Shown here in pieces: positions 18,450 through 30,833 of a DNA stretch of 64,000 nucleotides. The translations under genes and the position numbers were made by a program. The DNA is from Aeromonas caviae. Its GTDB lineage: Bacteria > Pseudomonadota > Gammaproteobacteria > Enterobacterales > Aeromonadaceae. Each line of letters opens with the position of its first letter. Within the stretch, counting starts at the first letter, position 1. The DNA lies in NCBI RefSeq assembly GCF_000819785.1, contig NZ_CDBK01000044.1, forward strand, positions 62,001 through 126,000, read 5' to 3'. Under the pieces are notes generated by a model that saw only the letters and a program-made list of their open reading frames with translations, was not told the DNA's origin and did no database searches.

Positions 18450-19766
18450 TCAGGCGGCCTGCGGGGTGGCCTGGCGTTGGCCGCGCTGGCGCAGCCAGAG
18501 CCAGATGCCGAGCACGAAACCGAGGGCGGCCAGGCTGACCACATAGTGGGAGGGGGCCAGCACGTCCTCCTTCATCCAGAGGGTGACCAGCATGGGGGTG
18601 AGGCCGCCGAAGATGGCGTAGGCCACGTTGTAGGAGAACGACAGCCCGGAGAAGCGCACCACCGGCGGGAAGGCATTGACCATGACGTAGGGCACGGCGC
18701 CGACGATCCCCACCGCAAAGCCCGCCAGCATGTAGAGGGGCACCAGCTGATCCGTGCCGGCTGCCAGGCTGTGGTAGAAGGTATAAGTGGCGCCGGCCAG
18801 CAGCAGGGAGCCCAGGATGAAGGTAGGACCGCTGCCGATGGCATCGATCAGCCGGCCATAGACGATGCAGCCCAGGGTGAGGGCGACGATGGCCAGGGAG
18901 TTGGCGGTCAGGGCATCGGCCGGGCTGATGCCGTGCACCTTCTGCAGATAGGTCGGGGTCATCAGGATCACCACTACTATGCCGGCGGAGAGCAGCCAGG
19001 TCAGCAGCATGGAGACGACGACGCTGCCCTTGTGTTCACGCAGCACCGTCTTGAGGGGCAGCTCCTCGGCCAGGGACTTGTTGGCCTGCATCTCGGCGAA
19101 GACCGGGGTTTCGTGCAGCCAGCGACGCAGGTACATGGCGACGATGCCGAACACGCCGCCGAGCACGAAGGCCAGACGCCAGCCCCAGTCGCTCACGTCG
19201 CCCGGGCTCATGCCACGGTTGATGGCGGTCGCCACCAGGGAGCCGAGCAGGATGCCGGCGGTCAGCCCTGCGGTGAGGGTGCCGCAGGCGACACCGACCC
19301 GGCGGGCGGGCACATGTTCGGCCACGAAGACCCAGGCACCGGGGACTTCCCCGCCGATGGCGGCCCCTTGCAGGATCCGCAGCAGCAGCAACAGCAGGGG
19401 GGCGGCGATGCCGAGCACGGCGTAGGTGGGCAACAGGCCGATCAGCAGGGTCGGCAAGGCCATCAGGATGATGCTGAGGGTGAACATCCGCTTGCGGCCG
19501 ATGAGATCGCCAAAGTGGGCCATGATGATGCCCCCCAGGGGGCGGGCCAGGTAGCCGGCGGCGAAGATGCCGAAGGTCTGGAACTGGCGCAGCCACTCGG
19601 GAATGTCGGCCGGGAAGAAGAGCTCGCCGATGACCACGGCGAAGAAGACGAAGATGATGAAGTCGTAGAATTCGAGGGCGCCGCCCAGCGCCGCCAGGCT
19701 CAGGGTCTTGTAATCCTGTCGATTGAGGGGGCGACCGTGGTCGTGCGATGTGCTGACTTTACTCAT
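18450..19766 (-). CDS. MFS metabolite:proton symporter (MHS/ProP-ShiA-like)
   Basis: 438 residues with twelve predicted helices. The MHS-type start LGGALEFYDFIIFVFFAVVI, the loop 2-3 motif HFGDLIGRKRM and the RILQGAAIGGEVPG segment identify the metabolite:H+ symporter group, whose members carry compatible solutes, shikimate, citrate or dicarboxylates. The substrate cannot be read from sequence. It is transcribed away from the PP-loop gene at 19921, leaving a 154-bp AT-richer region with promoters for both. Confidence 0.88.
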   Translation of the reverse strand: MSKVSTSHDHGRPLNRQDYKTLSLAALGGALEFYDFIIFVFFAVVIGELFFPADIPEWLRQFQTFGIFAAGYLARPLGGIIMAHFGDLIGRKRMFTLSIILMALPTLLIGLLPTYAVLGIAAPLLLLLLRILQGAAIGGEVPGAWVFVAEHVPARRVGVACGTLTAGLTAGILLGSLVATAINRGMSPGDVSDWGWRLAFVLGGVFGIVAMYLRRWLHETPVFAEMQANKSLAEELPLKTVLREHKGSVVVSMLLTWLLSAGIVVVILMTPTYLQKVHGISPADALTANSLAIVALTLGCIVYGRLIDAIGSGPTFILGSLLLAGATYTFYHSLAAGTDQLVPLYMLAGFAVGIVGAVPYVMVNAFPPVVRFSGLSFSYNVAYAIFGGLTPMLVTLWMKEDVLAPSHYVVSLAALGFVLGIWLWLRQRGQRQATPQAA

Positions 19767-19920
19767 ATCCTTATGTTTCCCATCGTTTTTTTAGTTATTC
19801 TCCCCGGTGTGCTGCGGGGATACGCTCACCCACGAGGGTATGCTTTTGTGTCCCGCAATGTAAATCGCACAATTCGCAACACTGTCTTGCAGCACGGTGC
19901 GGCAAGTAGCTGGAGAGATC

Positions 19921-20598
19921 ATGACGAAGAAAAAGGTACTGCTCTCCTGGAGCAGCGGAAAAGACAGCGCCTGGGCCTTGCATCGCCTGCGCGAGGATCC
20001 GGCCATCGAGGTGGTGGGGCTGTTCACCACCCTCAACCAGGCGTTCGAGCGGGTGGCCATGCACGGGGTGCGCAAGCAGTTGTTGTTGGCACAGGCTGAG
20101 TGCGTGGGCTTGCCGCTGATCACCATCGACCTGCCCTGGCCCTGCAGCAACGAGGAGTATGGGCGCATCATGACGGGCTTCATCGCCGATGTGCAGGCCA
20201 AGGGCATTCACCACATGGCGTTCGGGGATCTCTTTCTTGAGGATGTGCGCGCCTATCGGGAGCGGCAACTGGCGGGGACCGGCATCACGCCGCTCTTCCC
20301 GCTCTGGGGCAGCGACACGACCGAGCTGGCGCAGGCGATGATCGACGCCGGGCTCAAGGCCAGGGTCTGCACCCTGGATCCGGGCAAGCTGGACGCCGGG
20401 TTAGGTGGTCATGAATTCGGTCCGGCCTTCCTGGCTGCCCTGCCCGCCGGGGTGGATCCCTGCGGCGAGAACGGGGAGTTTCACACCCTGGCCTGGGACG
20501 GCCCCATGTTCCTGCATCCCCTGCCCATCCGGGTGGGGGAGACGGTGCTGCGGGACGGCTTCGTCTTCACCGATCTGCTGGCGGAGGATCCCGAATGA
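19921..20598 (+). CDS. PP-loop ATP pyrophosphatase, diphthine-ammonia ligase-like
   Basis: 225 residues from the ATG at 19921 with GGAGAG 4 bases upstream. The N-terminus carries the PP-loop motif SSGKDS (residues 11-16) of N-type ATP pyrophosphatases, followed by the EEYGRIM and HMAFGDLFLEDVRAYRE stretches typical of the diphthine-ammonia ligase/MJ0570 family. Bacteria lack diphthamide, so bacterial members must amidate another substrate, which is unknown. Single gene with a bidirectional terminator after it. Confidence 0.85.
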   Translation: MTKKKVLLSWSSGKDSAWALHRLREDPAIEVVGLFTTLNQAFERVAMHGVRKQLLLAQAECVGLPLITIDLPWPCSNEEYGRIMTGFIADVQAKGIHHMAFGDLFLEDVRAYRERQLAGTGITPLFPLWGSDTTELAQAMIDAGLKARVCTLDPGKLDAGLGGHEFGPAFLAALPAGVDPCGENGEFHTLAWDGPMFLHPLPIRVGETVLRDGFVFTDLLAEDPE

Positions 20599-20624
20599 GG
20601 GAAGACCCCCTCGGGTGAGAAAGG

Positions 20625-20658
20625 AAAGGGGCCGGCTCCGTGAGGAATCGGCCCCTTT
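20625..20658. terminator. Bidirectional terminator between the PP-loop gene and ypfJ-like gene
   Basis: AAAGGGGCCG (20625-20634) pairs with CGGCCCCTTT (20649-20658). It serves two convergent genes. Confidence 0.75.
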
Positions 20659-20671
20659 GCGTTTGCCCCCT

Positions 20672-21526
20672 TCAGCGGGCGGCGAAGGTGTCGCAACTGG
20701 CGGGCTTGCCGCTGTCAAAACCGCGTTTGAACCAGGCGAGGCGCTGGGCCGAGGTGCCGTGGGTGAAGCTGTCGGGAACGACCCGGCCCTGACCCTGCTG
20801 CTGCAACCTGTCGTCGCCGATGGCCTGGGCGGCGTTGAGCGCCTCTTCCAGATCGCCGCGCTCCAGCACCTGCTCTTTTTCCATGTAGTGGCCCCAGACC
20901 CCGGCGAAGCAGTCCGCCTGGAGTTCGAGCTTGACCGACAACCGGTTCTGGGCGACCTGGCTCAGCCCCTGTTGCTGCTGGCGCACCTTGGTGGAGATGC
21001 CGAGCAGGTTCTGCACGTGGTGGCCCACCTCGTGGGCGATCACATAGCCCTGGGCGAAGTCGCCGTCGGCCCCCAGCTTGTCGCGCATGTCCTGATAGAA
21101 GGAGAGATCGATGTAGACGGTGCTGTCGGCCGGACAGTAGAAGGGCCCCATCACCGACTGCCCCTGGCCGCAGCCGGTGCGGGTCGCACCGCGATAGAGC
21201 ACCAGTCTGGGGGCCTGATAGTGGTTGCCGCTTTGCTGGAACATCTCGCCCCAGGCGTCCTCCGTGGAGGCGAGCATCACCGAGGTGAAGCGGGCGAGGG
21301 GATCGTTGGCAGCCTGGGACGAGTTCTGACGCTGGGGCTGGCTCTGCGGGGCCGGATCCTGCAGCAGGGGGCCGAGGTCCACGCCGTAGTACCCCGCCAC
21401 CATGACCACCACCAGCAGGATCAGACGCCCCTTGCCACCGATGGGCAGGCCGCCGCCCCCGTTGCCGCCGCCTTGCTGGCGTCGGTCTTCCACATTGTTG
21501 CTCTCACGGCGATCTTGCCAGCGCAT
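20672..21526 (-). CDS. ypfJ: YpfJ family neutral zinc metallopeptidase
   Basis: 284 residues. An Arg/Gly-rich cytoplasmic start is followed by one transmembrane helix (about 34-49), a Gln/Pro linker and a periplasmic protease domain. The zinc motif HEVGHH is at 165-170 and a downstream [10 protein letters not shown] supplies the third ligand region. This layout is that of the putative neutral zinc metallopeptidase family (E. coli YpfJ). Substrate unknown. Confidence 0.9.
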   Translation of the reverse strand: MRWQDRRESNNVEDRRQQGGGNGGGGLPIGGKGRLILLVVVMVAGYYGVDLGPLLQDPAPQSQPQRQNSSQAANDPLARFTSVMLASTEDAWGEMFQQSGNHYQAPRLVLYRGATRTGCGQGQSVMGPFYCPADSTVYIDLSFYQDMRDKLGADGDFAQGYVIAHEVGHHVQNLLGISTKVRQQQQGLSQVAQNRLSVKLELQADCFAGVWGHYMEKEQVLERGDLEEALNAAQAIGDDRLQQQGQGRVVPDSFTHGTSAQRLAWFKRGFDSGKPASCDTFAAR

Positions 21527-21600
21527 ATCCCCATACTCCCGTCATTGGTGGTGGCGGTAATGATAATGGCTGGCGCCGGGGCTTGCCTAATCGGCCCGGG

Positions 21601-21864
21601 TCATTCGGCCCAGGGCATCTCGGGCAGGCTGTCGAGGAACTCGCCGTAACGGACGAGGTTGAAGGGGCCCTGTTCGGCCTCCATGGCCATGAGTTCGGCG
21701 CCCAGGGCGCAGGCGATGTATTGCAGCGCCTCTTCCCGCGGGGTGCCCTTCATCACCAGGCGCATCAGGGTGGCTTTCACCTGGAGGGGATGGCCGTCGG
21801 CGAGCTGGTTCTCCACCATCTCCAGCAGTGTCTCTTCATCAAAAAATTCGGGGGTATCGGTCAT
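21601..21864 (-). CDS. Conserved hypothetical protein, acidic, 87 aa
   Basis: Begins MTDTPEFFDEETLLEM at the ATG at 21864 and ends in SLPEMPWAE. It is an acidic, helical, soluble protein without signal peptide or Cys pairs. I recall similar small proteins in Shewanella and other gammaproteobacteria but no function. The upstream frame extension to 22188 covers the divergent GNAT gene and is rejected. Its 5' region is shared with the GNAT gene at 22006. Confidence 0.75.
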   Translation of the reverse strand: MTDTPEFFDEETLLEMVENQLADGHPLQVKATLMRLVMKGTPREEALQYIACALGAELMAMEAEQGPFNLVRYGEFLDSLPEMPWAE

Positions 21865-22005
21865 GGCCGTTCTCCTGCCTGTTCCATGGGGTGGGCAGTA
21901 TAGCGGGGACGCGGCTCCCGGGGGCGAAAATATCCTCCGGGTCTTGCCAAGGAAGCGGGGCGGGAGCAGTCTTGGACACTCTCTACTGCCGAACGAGCCC
22001 ATGTC

Positions 22006-22527
22006 ATGATCCTCTCCGAGCGCCTGGAACTGCGCAAACTGACCATTGTCGATGCCCCCTTCATTCTCGAACTGCTCAACGATGGTGATTTTCACCGCTA
22101 CATCGGCGATCGCGGGGTGCGTACCCTGGCGGATGCCGAAAACTACATCCAGCAGGGGCCTGCGGTCAGTTATGCCCGCCACGGTCACGGACTCTATCTG
22201 GTGGTGCGGCGGGAAGACGGGGCCAGGCTCGGCATCTGCGGTCTGATCAAGCGCGATACCCTGCCCTGTGAAGACATCGGCTATGCTTTCCTGCCCGCCT
22301 GGCGCGGCCAGGGCTATGCCATCGAAGCCGCGCGGGCGGCCATGGCAGATGGCCGTGAACGGCTCGGCATCGAGCGGGTGGTCGCCATCGTCACCCCGGG
22401 CAATGAGCGCTCGGTCCGGCTACTCGCCAAGCTGGGGCTGAGTCAGGGCAAACGGGTCAGGCTGGGAGCCGGCGAGGAGGAGTGCCTGCTGCTGGAGGCG
22501 CCGGACAAGGAGACTTGCGGGGTCTAG
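22006..22527 (+). CDS. GNAT family N-acetyltransferase (RimJ-like)
   Basis: 173 residues. It starts with the SERLELRKLTIVDAPFI pattern of the RimJ/RimL-like acetyltransferases and has the acetyl-CoA loop around RGQGYAIEAARA (about residues 105-116), followed by NERSVRLLAKLGL, the usual motif B region. The acceptor (ribosomal protein, amino acid or antibiotic) is not predictable. The ATG at 22006 is used because the ATG at 22001 runs into a stop after two codons. Confidence 0.88.
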   Translation: MILSERLELRKLTIVDAPFILELLNDGDFHRYIGDRGVRTLADAENYIQQGPAVSYARHGHGLYLVVRREDGARLGICGLIKRDTLPCEDIGYAFLPAWRGQGYAIEAARAAMADGRERLGIERVVAIVTPGNERSVRLLAKLGLSQGKRVRLGAGEEECLLLEAPDKETCGV

Positions 22528-22630
22528 TCATCGCTCGGGTGGTGGGACCATGCAGACTATGACGTCAGGCAAGGAGGCCGCCGTGAGTTGCGGCCTGTCT
22601 GCATCGGGCTCTGCCGGTGGGCAGGCAAAG

Positions 22631-22807
22631 TCAGTTGAGCTCTTCGATGGAGAACTCGCCGGCGATACCATCACAGGAGATGGCGAAGCCGCCGCTGAAG
22701 CGGGTGCTGAACTGGATCAGGAACGCATCGTCGTCGTGCTCTTGCACGGGCAGGTTGATGGGTTTGCTGCGACGCAGGGGTTTGCGGATCTGTACGTGTT
22801 TCATCAT
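22631..22807 (-). CDS. Small hypothetical protein (58 aa)
   Basis: On the minus strand the ATG at 22807 opens a 58-codon frame to a TGA at 22631-22633. The product starts MMKHVQIRKPLRRSKPINLP and continues with an acidic patch (EHDDD) and a Phe/Ser-rich half ending EFSIEELN. AGAGAAA lies a few bases upstream and the leader is AT-rich (ATTTATATAG), a promoter-like contrast to its surroundings. No family recognised. Codon use is like its neighbours. Possibly a basic-acidic regulatory or ribosome-associated peptide, but nothing shows that. Confidence 0.6.
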   Translation of the reverse strand: MMKHVQIRKPLRRSKPINLPVQEHDDDAFLIQFSTRFSGGFAISCDGIAGEFSIEELN

Positions 22808-23231
22808 GGTATTTCTCTATATAAATTAAGTGTTTGCTCCTTGTATTGGCAAATGTCAGGTCAATGGGCGCGGTCAGCACGATGGCGGACGAGCGCGCAG
22901 GAATACCCAGCCCGGTTCAGGGGCGTCTGCACTTTCAAGGAAGGCGCCAAGGACCACGCGGATGCATGATGCTACTTGGGAGTGGGCAGATCGGGTCTGC
23001 ACCGTGAGAGCCGGGCAACGCAGGCAGACAGCCTGAACGGTTCTCAAGGCGAGTAAATCAGAAGAAGGTTATGCGGGTACTGGCAGGATTCATCGTGAGG
23101 TGAAGCATTGCGAACATAATCAGGGCTGATTAACTAGCCGGCGCGCATTCTCTCCTCGAAATGTGTAAAAAGCAAACACTAATTGTGCGTTCACCCAGTC
23201 ATTCCCTGTTTTTCACGGCCACGGGGACGGC
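22808..23231. other. Gene-free stretch with two small hairpins
   Basis: No convincing coding frame in about 420 bases. The left end is the probable promoter of the 58-aa gene. Two short stems are adjacent: GCAGA/TCTGC (22986-23000) and CAGGC/GCCTG (23021-23035). A small RNA is possible, but neither stem ends in a T-run. The right end is AT-rich. Confidence 0.5.
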
Positions 23232-23257
23232 AAAAGGGCTCCCGAGGGAGCCCTTTT
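23232..23257. terminator. Bidirectional terminator after the antiporter gene
   Basis: AAAAGGGCTCCC (23232-23243) pairs with GGGAGCCCTTTT (23246-23257). It ends the minus-strand antiporter transcript 22 bases past the stop. Confidence 0.85.
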
Positions 23258-23278
23258 CATTGCCGGTCAGGGACGGGC

Positions 23279-24556
23279 TCAGGCGTCGCCGCAGGCCTTC
23301 TTGGCGGCGGTGATCATGGGGGTAATGGTCATGCCCTGTACCACGATGGAGAACATCACCACCGAGTAGGTCATCACCAGGATCACCTGGCGCAGATCGA
23401 CGTTGTGCTCCGGGATCATCATGACACCGGATGGCAGTGCCAGGGCCATGGCCATGGCCAGACCGCCACGCAGGCCGCCCCAGGTGAGGATGCGCACCGA
23501 GAAGGTGTTGTAGCTGCGGAACTTGCGGAACGTCACATAGGGCAGGGAGACGCTGATGAAGCGGGCAGCCAGGCAGAGCGGCACCGCGATGACCAGCAGG
23601 ATCCAGTCGCGCCAGTCGAGGTCCAGCAGCACCAGTGCCAGACCGATCAGCAGGAACAGCAGGGCGTTGAGGAACTGATCCATCAACTCCCAGAAGTGAT
23701 CCAGGTGGTGCTGGCTCTGCTCGGAGAAGCCGGAATGACGGGTCCAGTTGCCGATCATGATGCCGGTCACCACCATGGCCAGGGCGCCGGAGACGCCGAT
23801 CATGTTGGCGAAGGCGAAGCCCGCGGTCGGGATGCAGAGGGTCAGCAGCAGCTCCAGGGAGCCGTCGTCGGTGGCGCTGATCATCACGTGGGCGATGAGT
23901 CCCAGCACGGCCCCGAACAGGATGCCGCCGAGAGCCTCATGCAGGAACAGACCGGCCACGCTGCCGAAGGTGGGCTCCACGCCGCCAAAGGCCACGGCAA
24001 ACACGGTGGCGAAGATGACCAGACCGACACCGTCGTTGAACAGGGATTCCCCCTCGATCTGGATGGCGATCTGGGGTGGCGCCTTCATCTTCTTGACGAT
24101 GGCCAGTACGGCGATGGGGTCGGTGGGGGAGATCAGGGCACCGAACAACATGCAGTAGACCAGCGGCACATCCCAGCCCAGCAGCTTGGCGATGAACCAG
24201 AAGCCGTAGCCGATGAGGAAGGTGGAGAGCAGGGTGGCGGCTATGGCCAGAATGGTGATTTCCCACTTCTGGCTACGCAAGGCCTTGAGGTTGATGCCAA
24301 GGCCGCCGGCGAACAGCAGGAAGCCCAGGATCCCCTTCAACAGGAAGTTCTGGAAGTCGATGCTCTCCATGGTCTTGATGGCGAGAGGCTCCAGATTGAA
24401 CCAACCCAGTTTGCCAAACAGCACCAGCAGCGCGGAGATCAGCATGGAGCCCGCAGTGATGGCGATGGTGGTCTGGATCTTCACAACATACTGGTTGGCA
24501 AAGGCGATGAAGATCGCCAACGCTGCCAGGAAGCAGAGTGTGTAGTAGACGCTCAT
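23279..24556 (-). CDS. CPA1 family cation:proton antiporter (NhaP-like)
   Basis: 425 residues with about twelve hydrophobic helices. Family motifs visible: ALISPTDPIAVLAIVKKMKA and EGESLFNDGVGLVIF (the Asn-Asp pair of the transport site), and TWGGLRGGLAMAMALALP near the C-terminus, as in CPA1 Na+(K+)/H+ exchangers. It exchanges Na+ or K+ for H+ across the inner membrane for pH and ion balance. Ion preference is not readable. It is divergent from metH across a 204-bp AT-rich gap. Confidence 0.92.
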   Translation of the reverse strand: MSVYYTLCFLAALAIFIAFANQYVVKIQTTIAITAGSMLISALLVLFGKLGWFNLEPLAIKTMESIDFQNFLLKGILGFLLFAGGLGINLKALRSQKWEITILAIAATLLSTFLIGYGFWFIAKLLGWDVPLVYCMLFGALISPTDPIAVLAIVKKMKAPPQIAIQIEGESLFNDGVGLVIFATVFAVAFGGVEPTFGSVAGLFLHEALGGILFGAVLGLIAHVMISATDDGSLELLLTLCIPTAGFAFANMIGVSGALAMVVTGIMIGNWTRHSGFSEQSQHHLDHFWELMDQFLNALLFLLIGLALVLLDLDWRDWILLVIAVPLCLAARFISVSLPYVTFRKFRSYNTFSVRILTWGGLRGGLAMAMALALPSGVMMIPEHNVDLRQVILVMTYSVVMFSIVVQGMTITPMITAAKKACGDA

Positions 24557-24760
24557 AGTTATTTTTCTCTTTGGTAAACAGCAAGCACGTATCCCTCTTG
24601 AGGACGGGCATAGGGTACTCCCGGGTTAGATCATGCTCATTACCTATTTATGGTTATATTTAATCGCTATCATGGACAGATAGACGGCTAGATTTCCATT
24701 TAATTTGATTGCTGCTAGGATGGGCATCACGCAGTTGCATGGATGTAAGGGGTACGAGCG

Positions 24761-28456
<3,696 letters not shown>

Positions 28457-28523
28457 TCCCCGTCTGCCTCGCCTCACGCGGTGCGGGGCAGACGCCGGGT
28501 ATGCACGCCATATCGAGGTTGCC

Positions 28524-29591
28524 ATGAAGATTGGATTTGTCGGTCTGGGGGCCGTGGTGCAGACAGCCTATCTGCCTGCACTCGCCGCACTGGCGGAAAA
28601 TACCGAGATATGGGGTTTTGATCCCGCCATCACCCTGCCCGGCGTCATGTCCGCCTCGACCCTGGAAGCCCTGCTGGCCGAACCCCTGGATCGGCTGGTG
28701 ATCGCCACGCCTTCCCTGCTGCATCTGCCTGTGCTGGAGCAGGCACTGGCCAGCGCCATTCCCCTCATCCTGGTGGAGAAACCCGTGGTGGCCACCCTGG
28801 CCCAGCACGATCGCCTGCACGCCCTGCTGGCGGACCCCGAGGTCGCAGCCAGGGTGCTGGCGCTGGATCACTGGATGGCCCGCAATGCCGTCCAGCAGTT
28901 GCTGCTGAGCGGCAAACTGGATGAAGGCTGGCAGCCTCGGGAATCAGACGGCGCCGGGGGCGGGCTGGCCACCCTCGCCGATATCAGCGCGGTGGAGGGC
29001 TTTTTGCTGGAACCCTGCGGCCTGGACGAGGCGGGGGAGCCCTATGCCCTCAACTTCGCCACCGGGGAGCCGGATCGGCGGGTCCTGCGCCATCCAGACG
29101 GGGTGATCCTCGACATCGGCACCCATCTGCTGGCGATGATCCGGGAGCTGCTGGTGGCCCTGGGTGGGGACGACCGCCTGCACCTGATCGCGGAGGGCGT
29201 CTGCGACCGGCTGGGGCAGCCCATCCGGCGCGGGGATCTGGAGACCGCCGAGGGGCGGGCCTGCCTGCGCGGCGAGGCGGCAGGGGTGCCCCTGACCCTC
29301 TGGCTCGACAAGTATGCCGGTCCCGGGGTGGAGAAGAAGGGGCTTTGCCTGCACTTCAAAGACGGGCGGCGCATCGAGCTGCTTCGCCGCGGCAACCTGG
29401 AGTGGCTGCACCATCACGACGTCGACGGGATGCGGGGCTGGCAACGTGAGGGGCCCCTCTATCGCCACTGCATCGCCCAGACCCTGCTGGCCCCCGTGCC
29501 TTTGGGAGGCTGGGCCGGCACCACGGCGCGCCGTTTGCAGGAGGTCGCCCTGCTGCTTGAGTTGCAGCAAGGGCTGCGCGGCCCCCATTGA
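28524..29591 (+). CDS. Gfo/Idh/MocA family NAD(P)-dependent oxidoreductase
   Basis: 355 residues. N-terminal Rossmann motif GFVGLGAVVQTAYLPAL (residues 4-20) and the family signature EKPVV near residue 93. The C-terminal half has DIGTHLLAMI, which corresponds to the conserved substrate-binding Gly-x-His region. Members oxidise or reduce sugars, inositols or related compounds. The substrate is unknown. It follows metH by 67 bases that contain an inverted repeat (CGTCTGCC/GGCAGACG, 28461-28494) without a T-run, so co-transcription is possible. Confidence 0.88.
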   Translation: MKIGFVGLGAVVQTAYLPALAALAENTEIWGFDPAITLPGVMSASTLEALLAEPLDRLVIATPSLLHLPVLEQALASAIPLILVEKPVVATLAQHDRLHALLADPEVAARVLALDHWMARNAVQQLLLSGKLDEGWQPRESDGAGGGLATLADISAVEGFLLEPCGLDEAGEPYALNFATGEPDRRVLRHPDGVILDIGTHLLAMIRELLVALGGDDRLHLIAEGVCDRLGQPIRRGDLETAEGRACLRGEAAGVPLTLWLDKYAGPGVEKKGLCLHFKDGRRIELLRRGNLEWLHHHDVDGMRGWQREGPLYRHCIAQTLLAPVPLGGWAGTTARRLQEVALLLELQQGLRGPH

Positions 29592-29633
29592 CGTCGCTGG
29601 CGCCATCCGGCATGAGGGCTGGTGGCTGGCGCC

Positions 29634-29695
29634 GTCTTGCAGAACGGTCCGTTCTTGAGTGCAGCACTCTCGGTTTTTGCCTGTTCTTGCAGAAC
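29634..29695. promoter_or_regulatory. Cluster of short palindromes upstream of rimK
   Basis: Within 62 bases there are AGAACGGTCCGTTCT (29641-29655) and GAGTGCAGCACTC (29657-29669), both perfect palindromes around one base, and GTTCTTGCAGAAC (29683-29695), imperfect. TCTTGCAGAAC also occurs at 29635-29645, so the motif is present twice 50 bases apart. It may be an operator array or decayed terminator. No regulator is assigned. Confidence 0.5.
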
Positions 29696-29782
29696 CGCGC
29701 ATGGTGAGGGGAAAGGATTGGCGTTGCCAGTCGTTCATGGCACCTTATACTCTCCAGTCCGATTATCAGGTCTGCCATTTCC

Positions 29783-30679
29783 ATGAATATTGCCATTTTA
29801 TCCCGTGAGCCCAACAACTACTCCACCCGCCGTCTGGTCGAGGTGGCCCGGGCCCGTGGGCATCAGGTCGAGGTGCTCGACACCCTGCGCTGCTACATGA
29901 ACATCGCCTCCCACAGCCCCTCCATCCATTACGAAGGACGGGAGCTGGAGAGCTATGACGCCGTGATCCCGCGCATCGGTGCCAGCATCACCTTCTATGG
30001 CACCGCCGTGCTGCGCCAGTTCGAGATGATGAGCACCATGGCTCTCAACAGCTCGGTGGCCATCTCCCGCTCCCGGGACAAGCTGCGCGCCATGCAGCTG
30101 CTCTCCCGCCACGGCATCGGCCTGCCGGTGACCGGCTATGCCCACAGCACCCACGACGTACCGGATCTCATCACCATGGTGGGGGGCGCCCCCCTGGTGG
30201 TGAAACTGCTGGAGGGCACCCAGGGGATTGGCGTGGTGCTGTGCGAAACCCAGAAGGCCGCGGAGAGCGTCATCGAGGCCTTTATCCAGACCAACAACAA
30301 CATCCTGGTGCAGGAGTACATCCGCGAGGCTAACGGCGCCGATATCCGCTGCCTGGTGGTCAACGGCAAGGTGGTGGCCGCCATGCGCCGCCAGGCCCAG
30401 CCGGGGGAGTTTCGCTCCAACTTGCACCGGGGCGGCACCGCCGAAGCCATCAAGATCACGCCGGAAGAGCGTGCCACCGCCGTGCAGGCCGCCAAGATCA
30501 TGGGGCTGGACGTGGCCGGGGTGGATATTCTGCGTAGCGCCCGCGGCCCGCTGGTGCTGGAGGTGAACTCCTCCCCCGGCCTGCAGGGGGTGGAAGCCGC
30601 CTCCGGCAAGGACGTGGCGGGCAAGATCATCGAGTTCCTCGAGCTCAAGGCGAGCCGCAAGCACAAGCCGGCGGAATGA
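29783..30679 (+). CDS. rimK: RimK family alpha-L-glutamate ligase
   Basis: 298 residues (E. coli RimK 300). ATP-grasp fold: pre-ATP-grasp domain about 1-95, then [18 protein letters not shown], the glycine-rich loop [12 protein letters not shown] (about 148-159), the [17 protein letters not shown] strand and the Mg-binding [13 protein letters not shown] near residue 262. RimK adds glutamate residues to the C-terminus of ribosomal protein S6 and also makes poly-glutamate. Followed by its own terminator. No rimB or rimA homologue is next to it here. Confidence 0.95.
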   Translation: MNIAILSREPNNYSTRRLVEVARARGHQVEVLDTLRCYMNIASHSPSIHYEGRELESYDAVIPRIGASITFYGTAVLRQFEMMSTMALNSSVAISRSRDKLRAMQLLSRHGIGLPVTGYAHSTHDVPDLITMVGGAPLVVKLLEGTQGIGVVLCETQKAAESVIEAFIQTNNNILVQEYIREANGADIRCLVVNGKVVAAMRRQAQPGEFRSNLHRGGTAEAIKITPEERATAVQAAKIMGLDVAGVDILRSARGPLVLEVNSSPGLQGVEAASGKDVAGKIIEFLELKASRKHKPAE

Positions 30680-30711
30680 GTCCCAAACGAGTGTCAGACA
30701 GGTAAACACAG

Positions 30712-30735
30712 GGCGCCCTCGGGCGCCTTGTTGCT
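30712..30735 (+). terminator. Terminator of rimK
   Basis: GGCGCC (30712-30717), loop CTCG, GGCGCC (30722-30727), followed by TTGTTGCT. Confidence 0.7.
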
Positions 30736-30781
30736 ATCTGGCGGGTGGGCTGGAAGGCAGCGGGCTTGCCGGGAAGTGTCT

Positions 30782-30830
30782 CCCTTCTCCCGCTGTGTTG
30801 AACAGCCGGGGAGAAGGGCCGGGGATGAGT
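30782..30830. repeat. Dispersed C-rich palindromic repeat, copy 1
   Basis: CCCTTCTCCCGCTG pairs imperfectly with CAGCCGGGGAGAAGGG, followed by CCGGGGATGAG. Its reverse complement (CTCATCCCCGGCCCTTCTCC) matches the element at 56749-56790. It lies directly after the 3' end of the sensor kinase gene. Confidence 0.75.
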
Positions 30831-30833
30831 GGG

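Noticed and set aside
22830-23036. 68-codon plus frame in the gene-free stretch
   Set aside because: Arg-rich, unconserved-looking product with no start signal.
24682-24689. AGACGGCT upstream of metH, one mismatch from the MetJ box AGACGTCT
   Set aside because: A single 8-mer without a clear adjacent second box; MetJ needs tandem boxes, so chance is likely.
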